DNA of 34,762 nucleotides from Gardnerella vaginalis (GTDB taxonomy: Bacteria > Actinomycetota > Actinomycetes > Actinomycetales > Bifidobacteriaceae): assembly GCF_001563665.1 (NCBI RefSeq), contig NZ_KQ961850.1, positions 61,075 to 95,836 on the forward strand. The letters are read 5' to 3'. This document shows, piece by piece, positions 14,512-22,826 of this stretch. Each line of letters begins with the position of its first letter. Positions within the stretch are counted from its first letter, which is position 1. The translations under genes and the position numbers were made by a program. The notes under the pieces were generated by a model. It did not search any database. It worked only from the letters and a program-made list of their open reading frames with translations, and was not told where the DNA came from.

Positions 14512-15996
14512 ATGGGGGAGATTTTGTCTATAGAAAATCCAAATCGCTATAATGAACGTCTTATAGATGTTGAACGTAATATTATGAGCAGAGCTCCAGA
14601 GCATAATAAAACGAATCTTGATCTTGATCGTATGAAGCTTATTTTAGATATTTTAGGTCATCCAGAACAGTCTATGAGAGTTATTCATATTACAGGAACT
14701 AACGGTAAAGGCTCTACTGCTCGTATGGCAGAGTCGATTTGCAGAGCTTACGGGTTGCGTACTGGATTATATACTTCTCCTCATTTGCAACGAATAAACG
14801 AACGAATAGTGATTGACGGTCAAGAGCTGAGTGATGATCAATTTGTTGATGTGTTCGATCAGATGAAAGACATCATAGACATAGTAGATGCGCGAATGGA
14901 ATCCGCCGGAAAGCCGCGTATGAGTTTCTTCGAAGTTCTAACATCTATGGCTATTTGGGCTTTTGCAGATGCTCCTGTTGACGTTGCTGTTATGGAAGTT
15001 GGCATGGGCGGAGAATGGGATGCAACGAATGTTATGAATGCAGATGCTGCAATTATTGGCCCTGTTGATATGGATCACATGCAATGGTTAGGAAATACTG
15101 TTGAAGAGATTGCGCGTACTAAAGCTGGAATTATAAAGCCTAATTGCACAGTTATTTTAGGTCCTCAACCTCATGAATCTAAAGTTCTTCCGATTATTCA
15201 AGAAGTTGCAGCTAAAAATAACGCAACTTTGCTAAGGGATGCTTCTTATGGTCAAGGGGAGCTTGAAGTAGTTTCGCGCACTCCTGCTGTTGGTGGTCAA
15301 ATTGCTACTTTACGTACGCCTAATGGCACTTATGAGGATGTTCCGATTGATAAATTTGGAAAGCATCAAGCTCATAATGCTTTGGCAGCTCTTGCTGCAT
15401 CTGAAGTTGTGCTCCCTGTTAATGGTGCTCTTGAAGGTGATTTAGTTGCTGAAGCTTTAAGTCAGGTTAAAATTCCAGGACGAATTGAGCAGGTTCGTAA
15501 TTCGCCAACAATCATTATTGATGGTGGTCATAACGTGAATGCTGCTGAAACTTTGAGAGCTACGATTGAAGAAAACTATCATTTTGATAAGCTTGTTGGA
15601 ATTGTTGCAATGATGGCAGATAAGCAGGTTGAGGAGTACTTAGGCGTACTAGAACCAATATTGTCTAAGATTGTTGTGACTAGCAATTCCTGGCGCGATC
15701 GTGTTATGCCTCCTAAAGAATTAGAAAAGATTGCTATAAAAGTATTCGGTAATGATCGTGTGATTCGCGAAGATGAGCTTCCTGATGCTATTCAAACTGC
15801 AGTTAATTTAGTTGATGAAAGCGATGAACTTGGTGTTGGGTATGGCTTGGGAGTTCTTATTTGCGGAAGCTTTGCTACAGCAGGTGATGCTCGTACTATG
15901 CTTGTAGAGCATATAAATCCAGATTTGTTAAAGACAAAAGCTGAACGAGCAATTCATCCTAATATAGATGAATCTGGGTCTAATCTAGAGTCATGA
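14512..15996 (+). CDS. folC: Folylpolyglutamate synthase / dihydrofolate synthase
   Basis: Mur-ligase superfamily enzyme that adds glutamate to folates, and in bifunctional forms joins glutamate to dihydropteroate. Visible are the P-loop HITGTNGKGSTARMAE, SPHLQRINERI, the Glu in VAVMEVGMGGEWDATN, MDHMQWLG, and the C-terminal domain with IIIDGGHNVNAA. The frame is open from a TTG at 14497; I take the ATG at 14512, although neither start has a convincing Shine-Dalgarno, and a GGGGGAG lies just inside the gene at 14514-14520, so a non-AUG start slightly downstream cannot be excluded. The protein then has 494 residues, normal for actinobacterial FolC. Convergent with murE, separated by a terminator. 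Confidence 0.92.
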   Translation: MGEILSIENPNRYNERLIDVERNIMSRAPEHNKTNLDLDRMKLILDILGHPEQSMRVIHITGTNGKGSTARMAESICRAYGLRTGLYTSPHLQRINERIVIDGQELSDDQFVDVFDQMKDIIDIVDARMESAGKPRMSFFEVLTSMAIWAFADAPVDVAVMEVGMGGEWDATNVMNADAAIIGPVDMDHMQWLGNTVEEIARTKAGIIKPNCTVILGPQPHESKVLPIIQEVAAKNNATLLRDASYGQGELEVVSRTPAVGGQIATLRTPNGTYEDVPIDKFGKHQAHNALAALAASEVVLPVNGALEGDLVAEALSQVKIPGRIEQVRNSPTIIIDGGHNVNAAETLRATIEENYHFDKLVGIVAMMADKQVEEYLGVLEPILSKIVVTSNSWRDRVMPPKELEKIAIKVFGNDRVIREDELPDAIQTAVNLVDESDELGVGYGLGVLICGSFATAGDARTMLVEHINPDLLKTKAERAIHPNIDESGSNLES

Positions 15997-16001
15997 TATT
16001 T

Positions 16002-16043
16002 AATTAGGGTTCAGACAATTAAATGTTTGAACCCTAATTTTTA
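16002..16043 (+). terminator. Intrinsic terminator of folC
   Basis: AATTAGGGTTCAGACA (16002-16017) pairs with TGTTTGAACCCTAATT (16024-16039) over 16 positions with one G-U, six-base loop, then TTT. Confidence 0.85.
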
Positions 16044-16062
16044 TCAATTTGCTAGCGTTAAG

Positions 16063-16080
16063 ATTTTTGGGGAATAACCC
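16063..16080. repeat. GGGGAATAACCC motif, copy 1
   Basis: The word TTTTGGGGAATAACCC occurs here and again at 19904-19919, both in gaps downstream of minus-strand genes (murE and gap), each followed by another T-run. A diverged version is at 24294-24310. GGG/CCC can form a tiny hairpin. Confidence 0.6.
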
Positions 16081-16148
16081 AGATTTTTATGTTTTTCTAC
16101 TTATTGTGACTAGCGAGTTACTAATTATTTTATTATTTTATTATTTAA

Positions 16149-18086
16149 TTATTTAACTTCAAAAAGCCGTTTTACAATGAAAGAATCACCTTCATAAGGA
16201 ACATGCTTATTTTGGTGTTTAATCCATCGCTCGTCGCCTTTTCCTATTATTAGGATTATGTTTAGTTGATTATCGTTTTGGTTCGAACATTTTCGTGCAT
16301 CGTAAATACTGTATTCAACTGCATCAGGTCTATCTACAATTATGTGCGATTTTACATTTTGATTTGTTATATATTTTCGCATGTCTTTGCAAATATCCAT
16401 CGCGTCTTCAGTATCAGTATCTTCAATAGTGAAAACGAATTGGTCAATTCTATCTTGCGCTGCTTCAACAATCTCTTTTCTGCGGTCGTAGGCTTTATTT
16501 CCAGCAGATCCTGTTACAAGCGTAATGCGAGGATTATCTTTCCCGTATTTATTTTCTACAAAATCAAGTAATGCTTTCATAGAAATATAATTATGTGCAT
16601 AATCTACTATTGATATAGTGTTTGATTGAGAGTCTTTGAAATATTCCATTCTTCCAGGTATTTTGATACCTTCGATTGCTTTTAATGCACTCAAATCTGT
16701 TTCTTGGTTAATTCCTAATTCTCCTGCAATAGCAATTGCAGCTAGCGCATTTTCGTAATTAAAATCTCCTGCAATTGATAACGTAAAATCGTCAATAGGG
16801 CAGTAGTATGTTGTGTCTGTGCTGTCATTGCTGTCTTTGCTAGTGATTTCGCAATTGTCAGCGTGATTGCTATCGTAATCTTCTTCTTGATTATCTTTTA
16901 TAGCAATGTAATGTTTTTCACTATTTTCTTCAGGTATTGCAATGTAATCAGGAGTAATAAGCTCACTGTAATGCTCAATGTCGCATAATGATGAAGAATT
17001 TTCTTTAATATTTTTAGTATCTTTAGTATTGTCGAAATTATTGTTATCGTTTTTGCAAGAGTTTTCTAAGCTTTCTGCTTCCTCGTTTTTCTCGCTAGAA
17101 TTCTTAGAGTTATCGTTGTTTTCCTCGTACTCGTCATCCCACACGTCTTCTACTATTTCGTTCTTCTTAATTCGAGCAAAAGTTGTTACATTCACATTAT
17201 GATTTTTTGCATCTTGTAATAAAAGATCCGCATGATCTGCATCAGCGTTAAGTACTAAGCATTTAGAATTTGCAATAAGCTGACGTTTGCAATACAAGTA
17301 ATCTTCGAAAGTTGGATGCTCTATTGGACTTATATGATCTGGACTAATGTTTAAGAATGCTCCAACGTTAAAGTGCAATCCGTAGACGCGATCCACTTTG
17401 TATGCTTGAGAGGAAACTTCCATCACTAAGTACTGCATACCGTTATCTACAGCTTCACGCATCATTTTGAAAGCGTCAAAACTTTCTGGAGTAGTCAAAT
17501 CTGATTCAACATATGTTTTACCATCTAAACAATTGTCTACAGAAGAAAATAGTGCAGCTTTTCCATGAGAATATTCGTTAAGAATTGCATGAGTAAAGTA
17601 TGCAGTAGTTGTTTTTCCTTTAGTTCCTGTAATTCCAACTACAGTAAGTTTTTCTTCAGGATTTCCAAAGAACGCTGCCGAAAGCACGCTCATTGCTTTA
17701 CGAACATCGTTGACAATTAAGCCAACTGAGTTAGTGTAATTTGCGTAACTTTTCTCAGCAACATACGATACAAGACCTTTAGAATCTGCATCTACAAGAT
17801 ATTCCGATTTAAAATTGCCTTTAATAAATAAAAGTGTTCCATTCTTAATATCGCGTGAGTCATAAGTTGCGTGAGTAAAGCAAGAATCCGCGTCAATATT
17901 ATCAAAATAATACGGATTTAATGACCATATCTCATTTTTAGAATGAGTGGAATCCTCGTTATTTTCGCAATGCTTAATAGTACAATCTGTTTTTGGTTCT
18001 TTGTGTTGAATCATCTCTCGCAATAAACCATGTTTTTGCAGCAGTTCGCTTGCTGCTTTTAAGGATAATTTACTACAGTTACTCAC
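16149..18086 (-). CDS. murE: UDP-MurNAc-tripeptide synthetase (MurE-type Mur ligase) with acidic insert
   Basis: Adds the third amino acid to the peptidoglycan precursor. Landmarks: substrate-domain THATYDSRDIKNGTLLFIKG, P-loop GITGTKGKTTTAYF (GTKGKTT at 154-160), TTPESFD, VMEVSSQAYKVDR, NISPDHISPIEHPTFEDY with the carbamylated-Lys region YCKRQL, IPGRMEYF, IVDYAHNYISM and GSAGNKAYDRRKEI. The diaminopimelate motif DNPR is absent at its usual place in the C-terminal domain (FTIEDTDTEDAMD instead; the DNPR at 517-520 is upstream and probably coincidental), so lysine or ornithine is the likelier substrate. The protein has 645 residues against about 480-510 for the family. Residues about 306-430 are an Asn/Asp/Glu/Ser-rich insert in the central domain, and a second small one is at 30-55. 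The frame stays open, so it is not a pseudogene. Confidence 0.9.
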   Translation of the reverse strand: MSNCSKLSLKAASELLQKHGLLREMIQHKEPKTDCTIKHCENNEDSTHSKNEIWSLNPYYFDNIDADSCFTHATYDSRDIKNGTLLFIKGNFKSEYLVDADSKGLVSYVAEKSYANYTNSVGLIVNDVRKAMSVLSAAFFGNPEEKLTVVGITGTKGKTTTAYFTHAILNEYSHGKAALFSSVDNCLDGKTYVESDLTTPESFDAFKMMREAVDNGMQYLVMEVSSQAYKVDRVYGLHFNVGAFLNISPDHISPIEHPTFEDYLYCKRQLIANSKCLVLNADADHADLLLQDAKNHNVNVTTFARIKKNEIVEDVWDDEYEENNDNSKNSSEKNEEAESLENSCKNDNNNFDNTKDTKNIKENSSSLCDIEHYSELITPDYIAIPEENSEKHYIAIKDNQEEDYDSNHADNCEITSKDSNDSTDTTYYCPIDDFTLSIAGDFNYENALAAIAIAGELGINQETDLSALKAIEGIKIPGRMEYFKDSQSNTISIVDYAHNYISMKALLDFVENKYGKDNPRITLVTGSAGNKAYDRRKEIVEAAQDRIDQFVFTIEDTDTEDAMDICKDMRKYITNQNVKSHIIVDRPDAVEYSIYDARKCSNQNDNQLNIILIIGKGDERWIKHQNKHVPYEGDSFIVKRLFEVK

Positions 18087-18192
18087 TTTATTCCCTTTTA
18101 TTCATATCGATGTGTGAATCGTATGCAATAATGATTTTTTAAAATTGCTTATAACTTATAATATTTGCTTTAAAATTAGGATTCTAGGATTC

Positions 18193-18972
18193 TTATAACC
18201 ATTCTCCGCGAATTGGCTCTCTACTTCGAGATTCAAGCCATCTATTAAAGCTATCTTTCCATTTGCAATAAGCTTCTCGCTGCCAATCCATCATGTTCAC
18301 TAAAGTCATATTGCGTACTTGATCATACAATGCGCTCATTGGAGCAATTAAATCAAGAGCTGCAACTGTGTCTGCTGTAGCATCATGAAAATCTCCAATA
18401 GGTTCAACTCCATAAAATTGCGAAGCAAGAGTAAGAGTTCGCTTTCCAGAACGTTGAGAAAGTGCGCGATCGATAACAAGAGGATCAACAGTTAATATGT
18501 CGTTTTCGCTAAGAGAGCTTATATTGCAAGTTGCTCGATTATTCAAAGATTCAAGATCCCAGCGTTTTAAATCACTACGCAACATTGCAATATCAAACGG
18601 AGCATTATATGCAAGCAATGGAATATTTTTTGATTGCGCAATACTCACAGCTTTTGCTAGTAATTCTAACTCTTGAACAGGCTCGCCGCCGTGAGCTTGA
18701 AGATATTGATCGCTAAAACCATTTACTTCACTAGCTTTAGGATTCATAGGCTGATGTGGGTTAATAAGCCAAGTAGACACAATATCTGCACTATGCCCTG
18801 CTTCAGGATTTCTTAAAACAAGTGTAGCGGAAACAATGGCATCTTTACCAATAATCGCTCCTGTAGTTTCAGTATCAAAGCCAAGAAGCCATGATTTTGA
18901 AAGCAAAGTATTCTCATCTTGCTCATTAGATGAGTTTAAAGCATTTAAAAGTTCTTGAATATTAGTTGGCAT
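18193..18972 (-). CDS. DnaQ-like 3'-5' exonuclease (DEDDh)
   Basis: Related to the proofreading epsilon subunit of DNA polymerase III and to stand-alone exonucleases. Exo I is GFDTETTGA with Asp33 and Glu35, exo II lies in LLAYNAPFDIAMLRSDL, and exo III is FHDATADTVAALDLI with the catalytic His and Asp. The 259 residues contain no helicase, GIY-YIG or BRCT domain. Epsilon function, RNA trimming or DNA repair are all possible. It is upstream of the bL37 gene's terminator on the opposite end, with its own 5' region of about 50 bp after that hairpin. Confidence 0.85.
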   Translation of the reverse strand: MPTNIQELLNALNSSNEQDENTLLSKSWLLGFDTETTGAIIGKDAIVSATLVLRNPEAGHSADIVSTWLINPHQPMNPKASEVNGFSDQYLQAHGGEPVQELELLAKAVSIAQSKNIPLLAYNAPFDIAMLRSDLKRWDLESLNNRATCNISSLSENDILTVDPLVIDRALSQRSGKRTLTLASQFYGVEPIGDFHDATADTVAALDLIAPMSALYDQVRNMTLVNMMDWQREAYCKWKDSFNRWLESRSREPIRGEWL

Positions 18973-19024
18973 AGTAACAATATTACAGCAATATGTTTAT
19001 GGCGCGCGATAACACGATTTTGTT

Positions 19025-19057
19025 ATAACAAAAAAGCTCACGTAAAACGTGAGCTTT
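19025..19057 (-). terminator. Intrinsic terminator of the bL37 gene
   Basis: AAAGCTCACGT (19033-19043) and ACGTGAGCTTT (19047-19057) form a perfect 11-bp stem with a three-base loop. Read on the minus strand it is followed by TTTTTTG. Confidence 0.9.
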
Positions 19058-19082
19058 GAAGTATTTGTAAGCGAATTACAGC

Positions 19083-19157
19083 TTAAGCATTTGGTCTTTT
19101 GCCGTGATTTGCTGCTTTTTTACGACGCGCTTTGCGCTTACGTCCACGCATGCCCAT
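19083..19157 (-). CDS. Ribosomal protein bL37 (24 residues)
   Basis: A 24-codon gene that is easily missed. The product starts MGMRGRKRKARRKKA and ends ANHGKRPNA; the C-terminal ANHGKRPN is the hallmark of bL37, a very small basic large-subunit protein first seen in mycobacterial ribosome structures and found in Actinobacteria. AAGGAG is placed six bases before the ATG and a perfect terminator follows 26 bases after the stop codon, so it is an independent, well-formed transcription unit. A second in-frame Met at position 3 is possible as start. Confidence is high because the sequence, signals and clade all agree. Confidence 0.9.
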   Translation of the reverse strand: MGMRGRKRKARRKKAANHGKRPNA

Positions 19158-19250
19158 AATAAACTCCTTAACGATTAAAAGCATAACCTTAGGGATTATC
19201 GCACGTTGGCAAGACGTTTAGCGATGATTTGTTTTTACAAGATTTTTCGA

Positions 19251-19751
19251 TTAGGCTGCTATGTCTGCAACAGTCGCGTTTAAAATGCTAACAATATCTT
19301 TAGGATTAAGAACTACATCAAGTCCACGCTTTCCGCCTGAAACAAGTATTTCGTCAAATTTCATAACGCTACTATCTAGAACTGTTTCGTGATGAGTTCT
19401 CTGCCCAAATGGAGAAATTCCTCCAACTACATATCCGCTTTCTCGTTGAGCTACTTCTGGACTAGTCATACTTGCTTTCTTAGCGTGAACTGCGCTCGCA
19501 ATCGATTTCATACTTAATCGCCCATTTACTGGCACAATTCCTATCACGCGTTTTTCGCCTGTGTCTACCATTAGAGTTTTGCACACTTGTTCTGCGTTTA
19601 CTCCAAGTTTTTCAGCTGCTTCTAATCCATATCCGTCTTCCATGTGATCTGAATCGTGTTCATATTCGACTACTCTGAATGTGACTCCTGCTTTTTCTAA
19701 TTGTGCTATTGCTGGAGTTGATTTCGATGTTTGCTCATGTTTCTTGCTCAT
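19251..19751 (-). CDS. ybaK: YbaK/EbsC-type Cys-tRNA(Pro) deacylase
   Basis: Trans-editing enzyme that hydrolyses Cys wrongly attached to tRNA-Pro. The 166-residue protein has the family order: VTFRVVEYEHD, LGVNAEQVCKTLMVDTG with the catalytic-site Lys, VIGIVPVNGRLSMKSIASAVHAKKASM, the glycine-rich GYVVGGISPFGQR, and VSGGKRGLDVVLNPKDIV at the end. All are characteristic of YbaK rather than ProX or the ProRS INS domain. Monocistronic between bL37 and gap. The only weak point is that substrate specificity within the family is inferred from motif similarity. Confidence 0.92.
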   Translation of the reverse strand: MSKKHEQTSKSTPAIAQLEKAGVTFRVVEYEHDSDHMEDGYGLEAAEKLGVNAEQVCKTLMVDTGEKRVIGIVPVNGRLSMKSIASAVHAKKASMTSPEVAQRESGYVVGGISPFGQRTHHETVLDSSVMKFDEILVSGGKRGLDVVLNPKDIVSILNATVADIAA

Positions 19752-19902
19752 TTTATATCCAATATTTGTGTGAATTTTTTACTAGTTCAATACTTAATAC
19801 TTATTTTTCAGTAATTATTTGTTTAGTAATTATTTGTATTTTACTGTTTAATTTAGCGATGCGTAGTAATAATTATTTGGTTTATAACCTAACTATTTAA
19901 AT

Positions 19903-19919
19903 ATTTTGGGGAATAACCC
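19903..19919. repeat. GGGGAATAACCC motif, copy 2
   Basis: Second copy of the 16-base word described at 16063-16080, located 25 bp beyond the gap terminator in the ybaK/gap spacer. Confidence 0.6.
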
Positions 19920-19943
19920 TATTTTTGTAATTAACACTTATGA

Positions 19944-19980
19944 AAACCCCTTGCGATGAATCACCGCAAGGGGTTTGCTT
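19944..19980. terminator. Intrinsic terminator of gap
   Basis: AAACCCCTTGCG (19944-19955) and CGCAAGGGGTTT (19965-19976) form a perfect 12-bp stem with a nine-base loop; a short T-tract follows on the minus strand (GGGGTTTT) and TTTGCTTTT on the plus strand. Confidence 0.85.
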
Positions 19981-20032
19981 TTAGCTTAATATATTCGTTT
20001 ACTTTTACTTTACGAATTCAATTTTTAAAATT

Positions 20033-21088
20033 TCACTCGGAAATTTCAGCAAAGTAGAGAAGTGTACGAATCATGTTAGCAGTGAAGCCGTATTCGTTAT
20101 CGTAGAAGGTAACTGTACGAGCCAAAGTCACTCCATCAACAGTGTTTACGTCAGTTTGAGTTGGATCGAACACGCCACCGTGTGTATCTCCGATGATATC
20201 GGAAGACACGATATTGTCGGCATTGTATCCGAAGTACTCGCAGTTCTCAAAAGCCTTCTTGAATGCTTCGTTGATCTCTTCAGTAGTAGCTGGCTTTTCA
20301 AGAACGGTTGTCAACTCTGTAACAGATCCATCTGGAACTTGAATGCGCTGAGCGTGACCTTGGAGCTTTCCGTTTACTTCTGGAACAACCTTGCCGATTG
20401 CTTTAGCAGCGCCAGTGGAGTGCTCAATAGTATTGCAAGCTGCAGAACGATTGTTGCGTGGCTTGCTTCCGCGTGGTCCATCGAGAATCATTTGAGTTCC
20501 GGTGTATGCGTGGATTGTTGTCATGAATCCAGACTTAATGCCCCAGTTATCTTGCAATAACTTAACCATTGCAGCCATGGAGTTAGTGGTGCAAGAGCCT
20601 GCAGACACAATGTTGTCGGTTGGCTTCAAGATTTCGTGGTTAACGCCGAACACAACTGTTGGAGTGGTGTCATCTTTAGCAGGAGCGGAGATGAGTACCT
20701 TCTTAGCTCCAGCATTCAAATGAGCTTGAGACTTCTCTGCAGAAGTGTAGAAGCCTGTGCACTCGAGTACAAACTCAACTCCATCGTTCTTAACCCATGG
20801 AATGTTATTTGCATCTTTTTCTGCATAAACCTTGTAAGTCTTGCCGTCAACTACGATTGCATCTTCAGTTGATGTTACTTCAACTGGAGTGCCATCATCA
20901 TGGCGGAAAGTGCCGTGAGTGCTGTCGTACTTCAACAAGTAGGCAAGCATTGAAGGAGTGGTCAAATCATTGATGGCTGCGACTTCGATGTCACCAGCCT
21001 GACCGCCACGAGCTTGAAGCTCAAAAATACGGCGGAATGCTAAACGACCGATACGACCAAAGCCGTTAATACCAATCTTGACTGTCAT
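20033..21088 (-). CDS. gap: Glyceraldehyde-3-phosphate dehydrogenase
   Basis: Oxidises glyceraldehyde 3-phosphate to 1,3-bisphosphoglycerate with NAD in the lower glycolytic (and bifid shunt) pathway. The 351-residue sequence has the Rossmann motif [14 protein letters not shown] (6-19), the catalytic [10 protein letters not shown] with Cys166, the His193 base in TTIHAYTG, and the C-terminal WYDNEYG-like [13 protein letters not shown]. Codon use is biased towards C-ending and preferred codons compared with neighbours, as expected for a highly expressed gene. AAGGGAGAACCAC precedes the start. A dedicated terminator follows. A consensus-like TATAAC -10 lies 84 bp upstream, with an inverted repeat next to it. 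Confidence 0.97.
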   Translation of the reverse strand: MTVKIGINGFGRIGRLAFRRIFELQARGGQAGDIEVAAINDLTTPSMLAYLLKYDSTHGTFRHDDGTPVEVTSTEDAIVVDGKTYKVYAEKDANNIPWVKNDGVEFVLECTGFYTSAEKSQAHLNAGAKKVLISAPAKDDTTPTVVFGVNHEILKPTDNIVSAGSCTTNSMAAMVKLLQDNWGIKSGFMTTIHAYTGTQMILDGPRGSKPRNNRSAACNTIEHSTGAAKAIGKVVPEVNGKLQGHAQRIQVPDGSVTELTTVLEKPATTEEINEAFKKAFENCEYFGYNADNIVSSDIIGDTHGGVFDPTQTDVNTVDGVTLARTVTFYDNEYGFTANMIRTLLYFAEISE

Positions 21089-21171
21089 GTGGTTCTCCCT
21101 TGAGTAAGACCTTTATTGCCACGCCTTGTGCGAGTTTTTCTCGTTGATTACAAGACGCGCTGTAGGCCTTC

Positions 21172-21194
21172 GTTATATTGAACTAACGTGTTCA
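21172..21194 (-). promoter_or_regulatory. Likely gap promoter with operator-like inverted repeat
   Basis: On the minus strand TATAAC (21172-21177) follows directly after TGAAC-ACGTTA-GTTCA (21179-21194), a perfect 5-6-5 inverted repeat that would sit in the -10/-35 spacer. A repressor site is possible; the -35 box is weak. Confidence 0.35.
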
Positions 21195-21435
21195 TTCTAA
21201 TGTGCGGTATGTACTAGAAATGCTAATGAATGACGTTATTATTGGCACATATAAGCATGTGAATAGTTAGCGTTCACATGATGTGTTTTATGAAAGTTTC
21301 ATTATAAATTTATGATAATTTTTGTGTAGTTTTTGTTTATTTGCAATTTTTCATAACAATTCTTTATTTGCAACTTTTAGAACAATTCTTGGTATGTATT
21401 TTATACTGATTTTTTGAAACTTTTAGCATATAATT

Positions 21436-21507
21436 ACAAGTTCACTAGAAGTTCAATGCAAGTTTCAATGTAATTCTCAATACAATTCTCAATACAAGTT
21501 CACTGAT
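21436..21507. repeat. 12-bp tandem repeat, partly decayed
   Basis: AATTCTCAATAC occurs twice in perfect tandem (21472-21483, 21484-21495), flanked by degenerate relatives with AAGTTCA or AAGTTTCAATG on either side. Confidence 0.8.
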
Positions 21508-21580
21508 TATACTAGTAACTTATACGCATAATCAGTTTAGATTATTTCTATATCTCATATACGTGTACAAACCGCTATTT

Positions 21581-21604
21581 GTTCTTCAGATAGTTCTTCA
21601 GATA
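21581..21604. repeat. 12-bp tandem duplication
   Basis: GTTCTTCAGATA is present twice without mismatch and followed by G, showing a simple slippage duplication. Confidence 0.9.
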
Positions 21605-21619
21605 GCATCTATTTAATAA

Positions 21620-21641
21620 ACAGTTCATAGACAGTTTATAG
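21620..21641. repeat. 11-bp tandem duplication
   Basis: ACAGTTCATAG and ACAGTTTATAG are adjacent, one mismatch, 36 bp before the thiN stop codon. Confidence 0.75.
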
Positions 21642-21677
21642 AGAATCAGAAAATGAAATGTTGATTAAATCTAGTAT

Positions 21678-22475
21678 TCATTCCTTAGATGTCATTGATT
21701 GAGCAGCTGCTGTAGTTGAATCAGTAGGATCTGATTCGCTATCTAAAGGAGTTGCTAACGCTTCAGATATCGAGAAATCAATTGAGCCTAAATCTCCACT
21801 AGGTCTTTTAAACCAGCTAACTTGTGGCAGTGGTGCATTGATTGGGAAAGTGACTATTAGAGTACCTTCATGAACGTCTACGTGAGCTAAAGTGTTGTCT
21901 ATCAATTCGTTACTTAGCCCTTGGACAGCATCTCCAAACATTTTCGCATGTTCAAGTTGATATTTTAATCCTCTTTCATTTACGTCATACGAAACAGGAG
22001 TATGTGAAAATACTGATACCATGCGTCCTTCGCCGCCGCATGATTCAGGGAAGTCTAGTGAAGCATTATGTATTGCTGTAACAATCTGACCGTTGCCATA
22101 TAGGAATCCGATTCCACCTCGTACAGCAAGCCTTACCATAAGTTGAATATTAGAAATAGTGTGATCAACGCGGCCGCCAAGTCCTCCAAAAATATGGAAC
22201 TCGCGCGCACCTTTTGCCCAACCAACTTTTAATGCTGAAAGCAAATCGGGGTCATCTTTTTCTTCTGGAAGACGCGTTATAGTTGCATCATTAGGGAGTT
22301 TTAGTCTTACTGAATCAAAATCTCCTATAAGAGCGTCTACATGTAATCCAAGCTCACATGCGTGATCCCATCCGCCGTCAGCTGCAATTGTTAAAGCTCT
22401 ATCAGGTATTTGCTCGCGTGTGTGATCGTAATAATCTCCAGCTGCTAATACTACGCAACGTTGTAAAGGTTCCAT
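21678..22475 (-). CDS. thiN: Thiamine pyrophosphokinase (thiamine diphosphokinase)
   Basis: Converts thiamine and ATP to thiamine diphosphate. The 265 residues contain the catalytic set of the family: ADGGWDHACELG, ALIGDFDSV, EEKDDPDLLSALK (usual motif KDxTD, here with Pro in place of Thr), and FGGLGGRVDHTISNIQL. The C-terminal half, with FSHTPVSYDVNERGLKYQLEH and GLSNEL, is the thiamine-binding beta domain. The last 35 residues form a Ser/Asp/Thr-rich tail that is longer than usual. There is no clear Shine-Dalgarno directly before the ATG, although AGGTAGACTATG-type sequence is present. No TPP riboswitch is visible. Fits a salvage role together with the YkoE-like and MTH1187 genes. Confidence 0.9.
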   Translation of the reverse strand: MEPLQRCVVLAAGDYYDHTREQIPDRALTIAADGGWDHACELGLHVDALIGDFDSVRLKLPNDATITRLPEEKDDPDLLSALKVGWAKGAREFHIFGGLGGRVDHTISNIQLMVRLAVRGGIGFLYGNGQIVTAIHNASLDFPESCGGEGRMVSVFSHTPVSYDVNERGLKYQLEHAKMFGDAVQGLSNELIDNTLAHVDVHEGTLIVTFPINAPLPQVSWFKRPSGDLGSIDFSISEALATPLDSESDPTDSTTAAAQSMTSKE

Positions 22476-22622
22476 GCGTTCATAGTCTACCTGTTTTGTT
22501 TGCTAGCTCAAGTGTTCTCATATATTTTATTGTGACATTTTTGTTACATTGCTATACAAATGTTGATGGACGCTAACAAAGTTACAGTATTTTTAGCATT
22601 TAAATATTGTCTGGGCTGTTAG

Positions 22623-22628
22623 TATAAT
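22623..22628 (+). promoter_or_regulatory. infC: Probable -10 element of the infC operon
   Basis: Consensus TATAAT about 200 bp upstream of the infC start, just before the structured leader. The -35 region (around 22600) is poor. Confidence 0.5.
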
Positions 22629-22635
22629 GAATATT

Positions 22636-22745
22636 CGGCTTGAGTAATCAAGAAAGTGGGATTCCCCACCTGGAAGCCGTAGCGGTTTCGGGTTCATGAC
22701 TTTGGTCATATGAATGCTAATCATAAGCATGTTTTGTATTTAATC
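22636..22745 (+). promoter_or_regulatory. Structured 5' leader of infC-rpmI-rplT
   Basis: A series of hairpins follows the promoter: CTTGA/TCAAG (22639-22652) with a GTAA loop, GTGGG/CCCAC (22656-22669), AAGCCG/CGGTTT (22674-22688), ATGAC/GTCAT near 22695-22711, and ATGCT/AGCAT (22714-22730) followed by TTTTGTATTT, which could be a weak attenuator. Operons with infC, rpmI and rplT are commonly autoregulated by L20 or IF3 through such leaders. The binding partner here is not identifiable from sequence. Confidence 0.55.
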
Positions 22746-22826
22746 AAATATGCGTTTTGATTAGTTACGAATCTGCTATTACTTCTTGGTTTGTATCTCG
22801 CTAGATTTATAAGGATTGGAGTCATC

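Larger units (their letters stand above)
21195..21677. other. Gap between thiN and gap: decayed micro-repeats, no gene seen
   Basis: Nearly 600 bp (21089-21677) without a credible ORF. Apart from the gap promoter it holds several micro-duplications listed separately (21472, 21581, 21620) and two dispersed copies of TTTGCAA-TTTT-ACAATTCTT at 21340-21388. It reads as a region grown by slippage. Confidence 0.55.

Noticed and set aside
22791..22826. Upstream TTG start for infC
   Set aside because: No ribosome site before it and the extra residues do not belong to the IF-3 N-domain.
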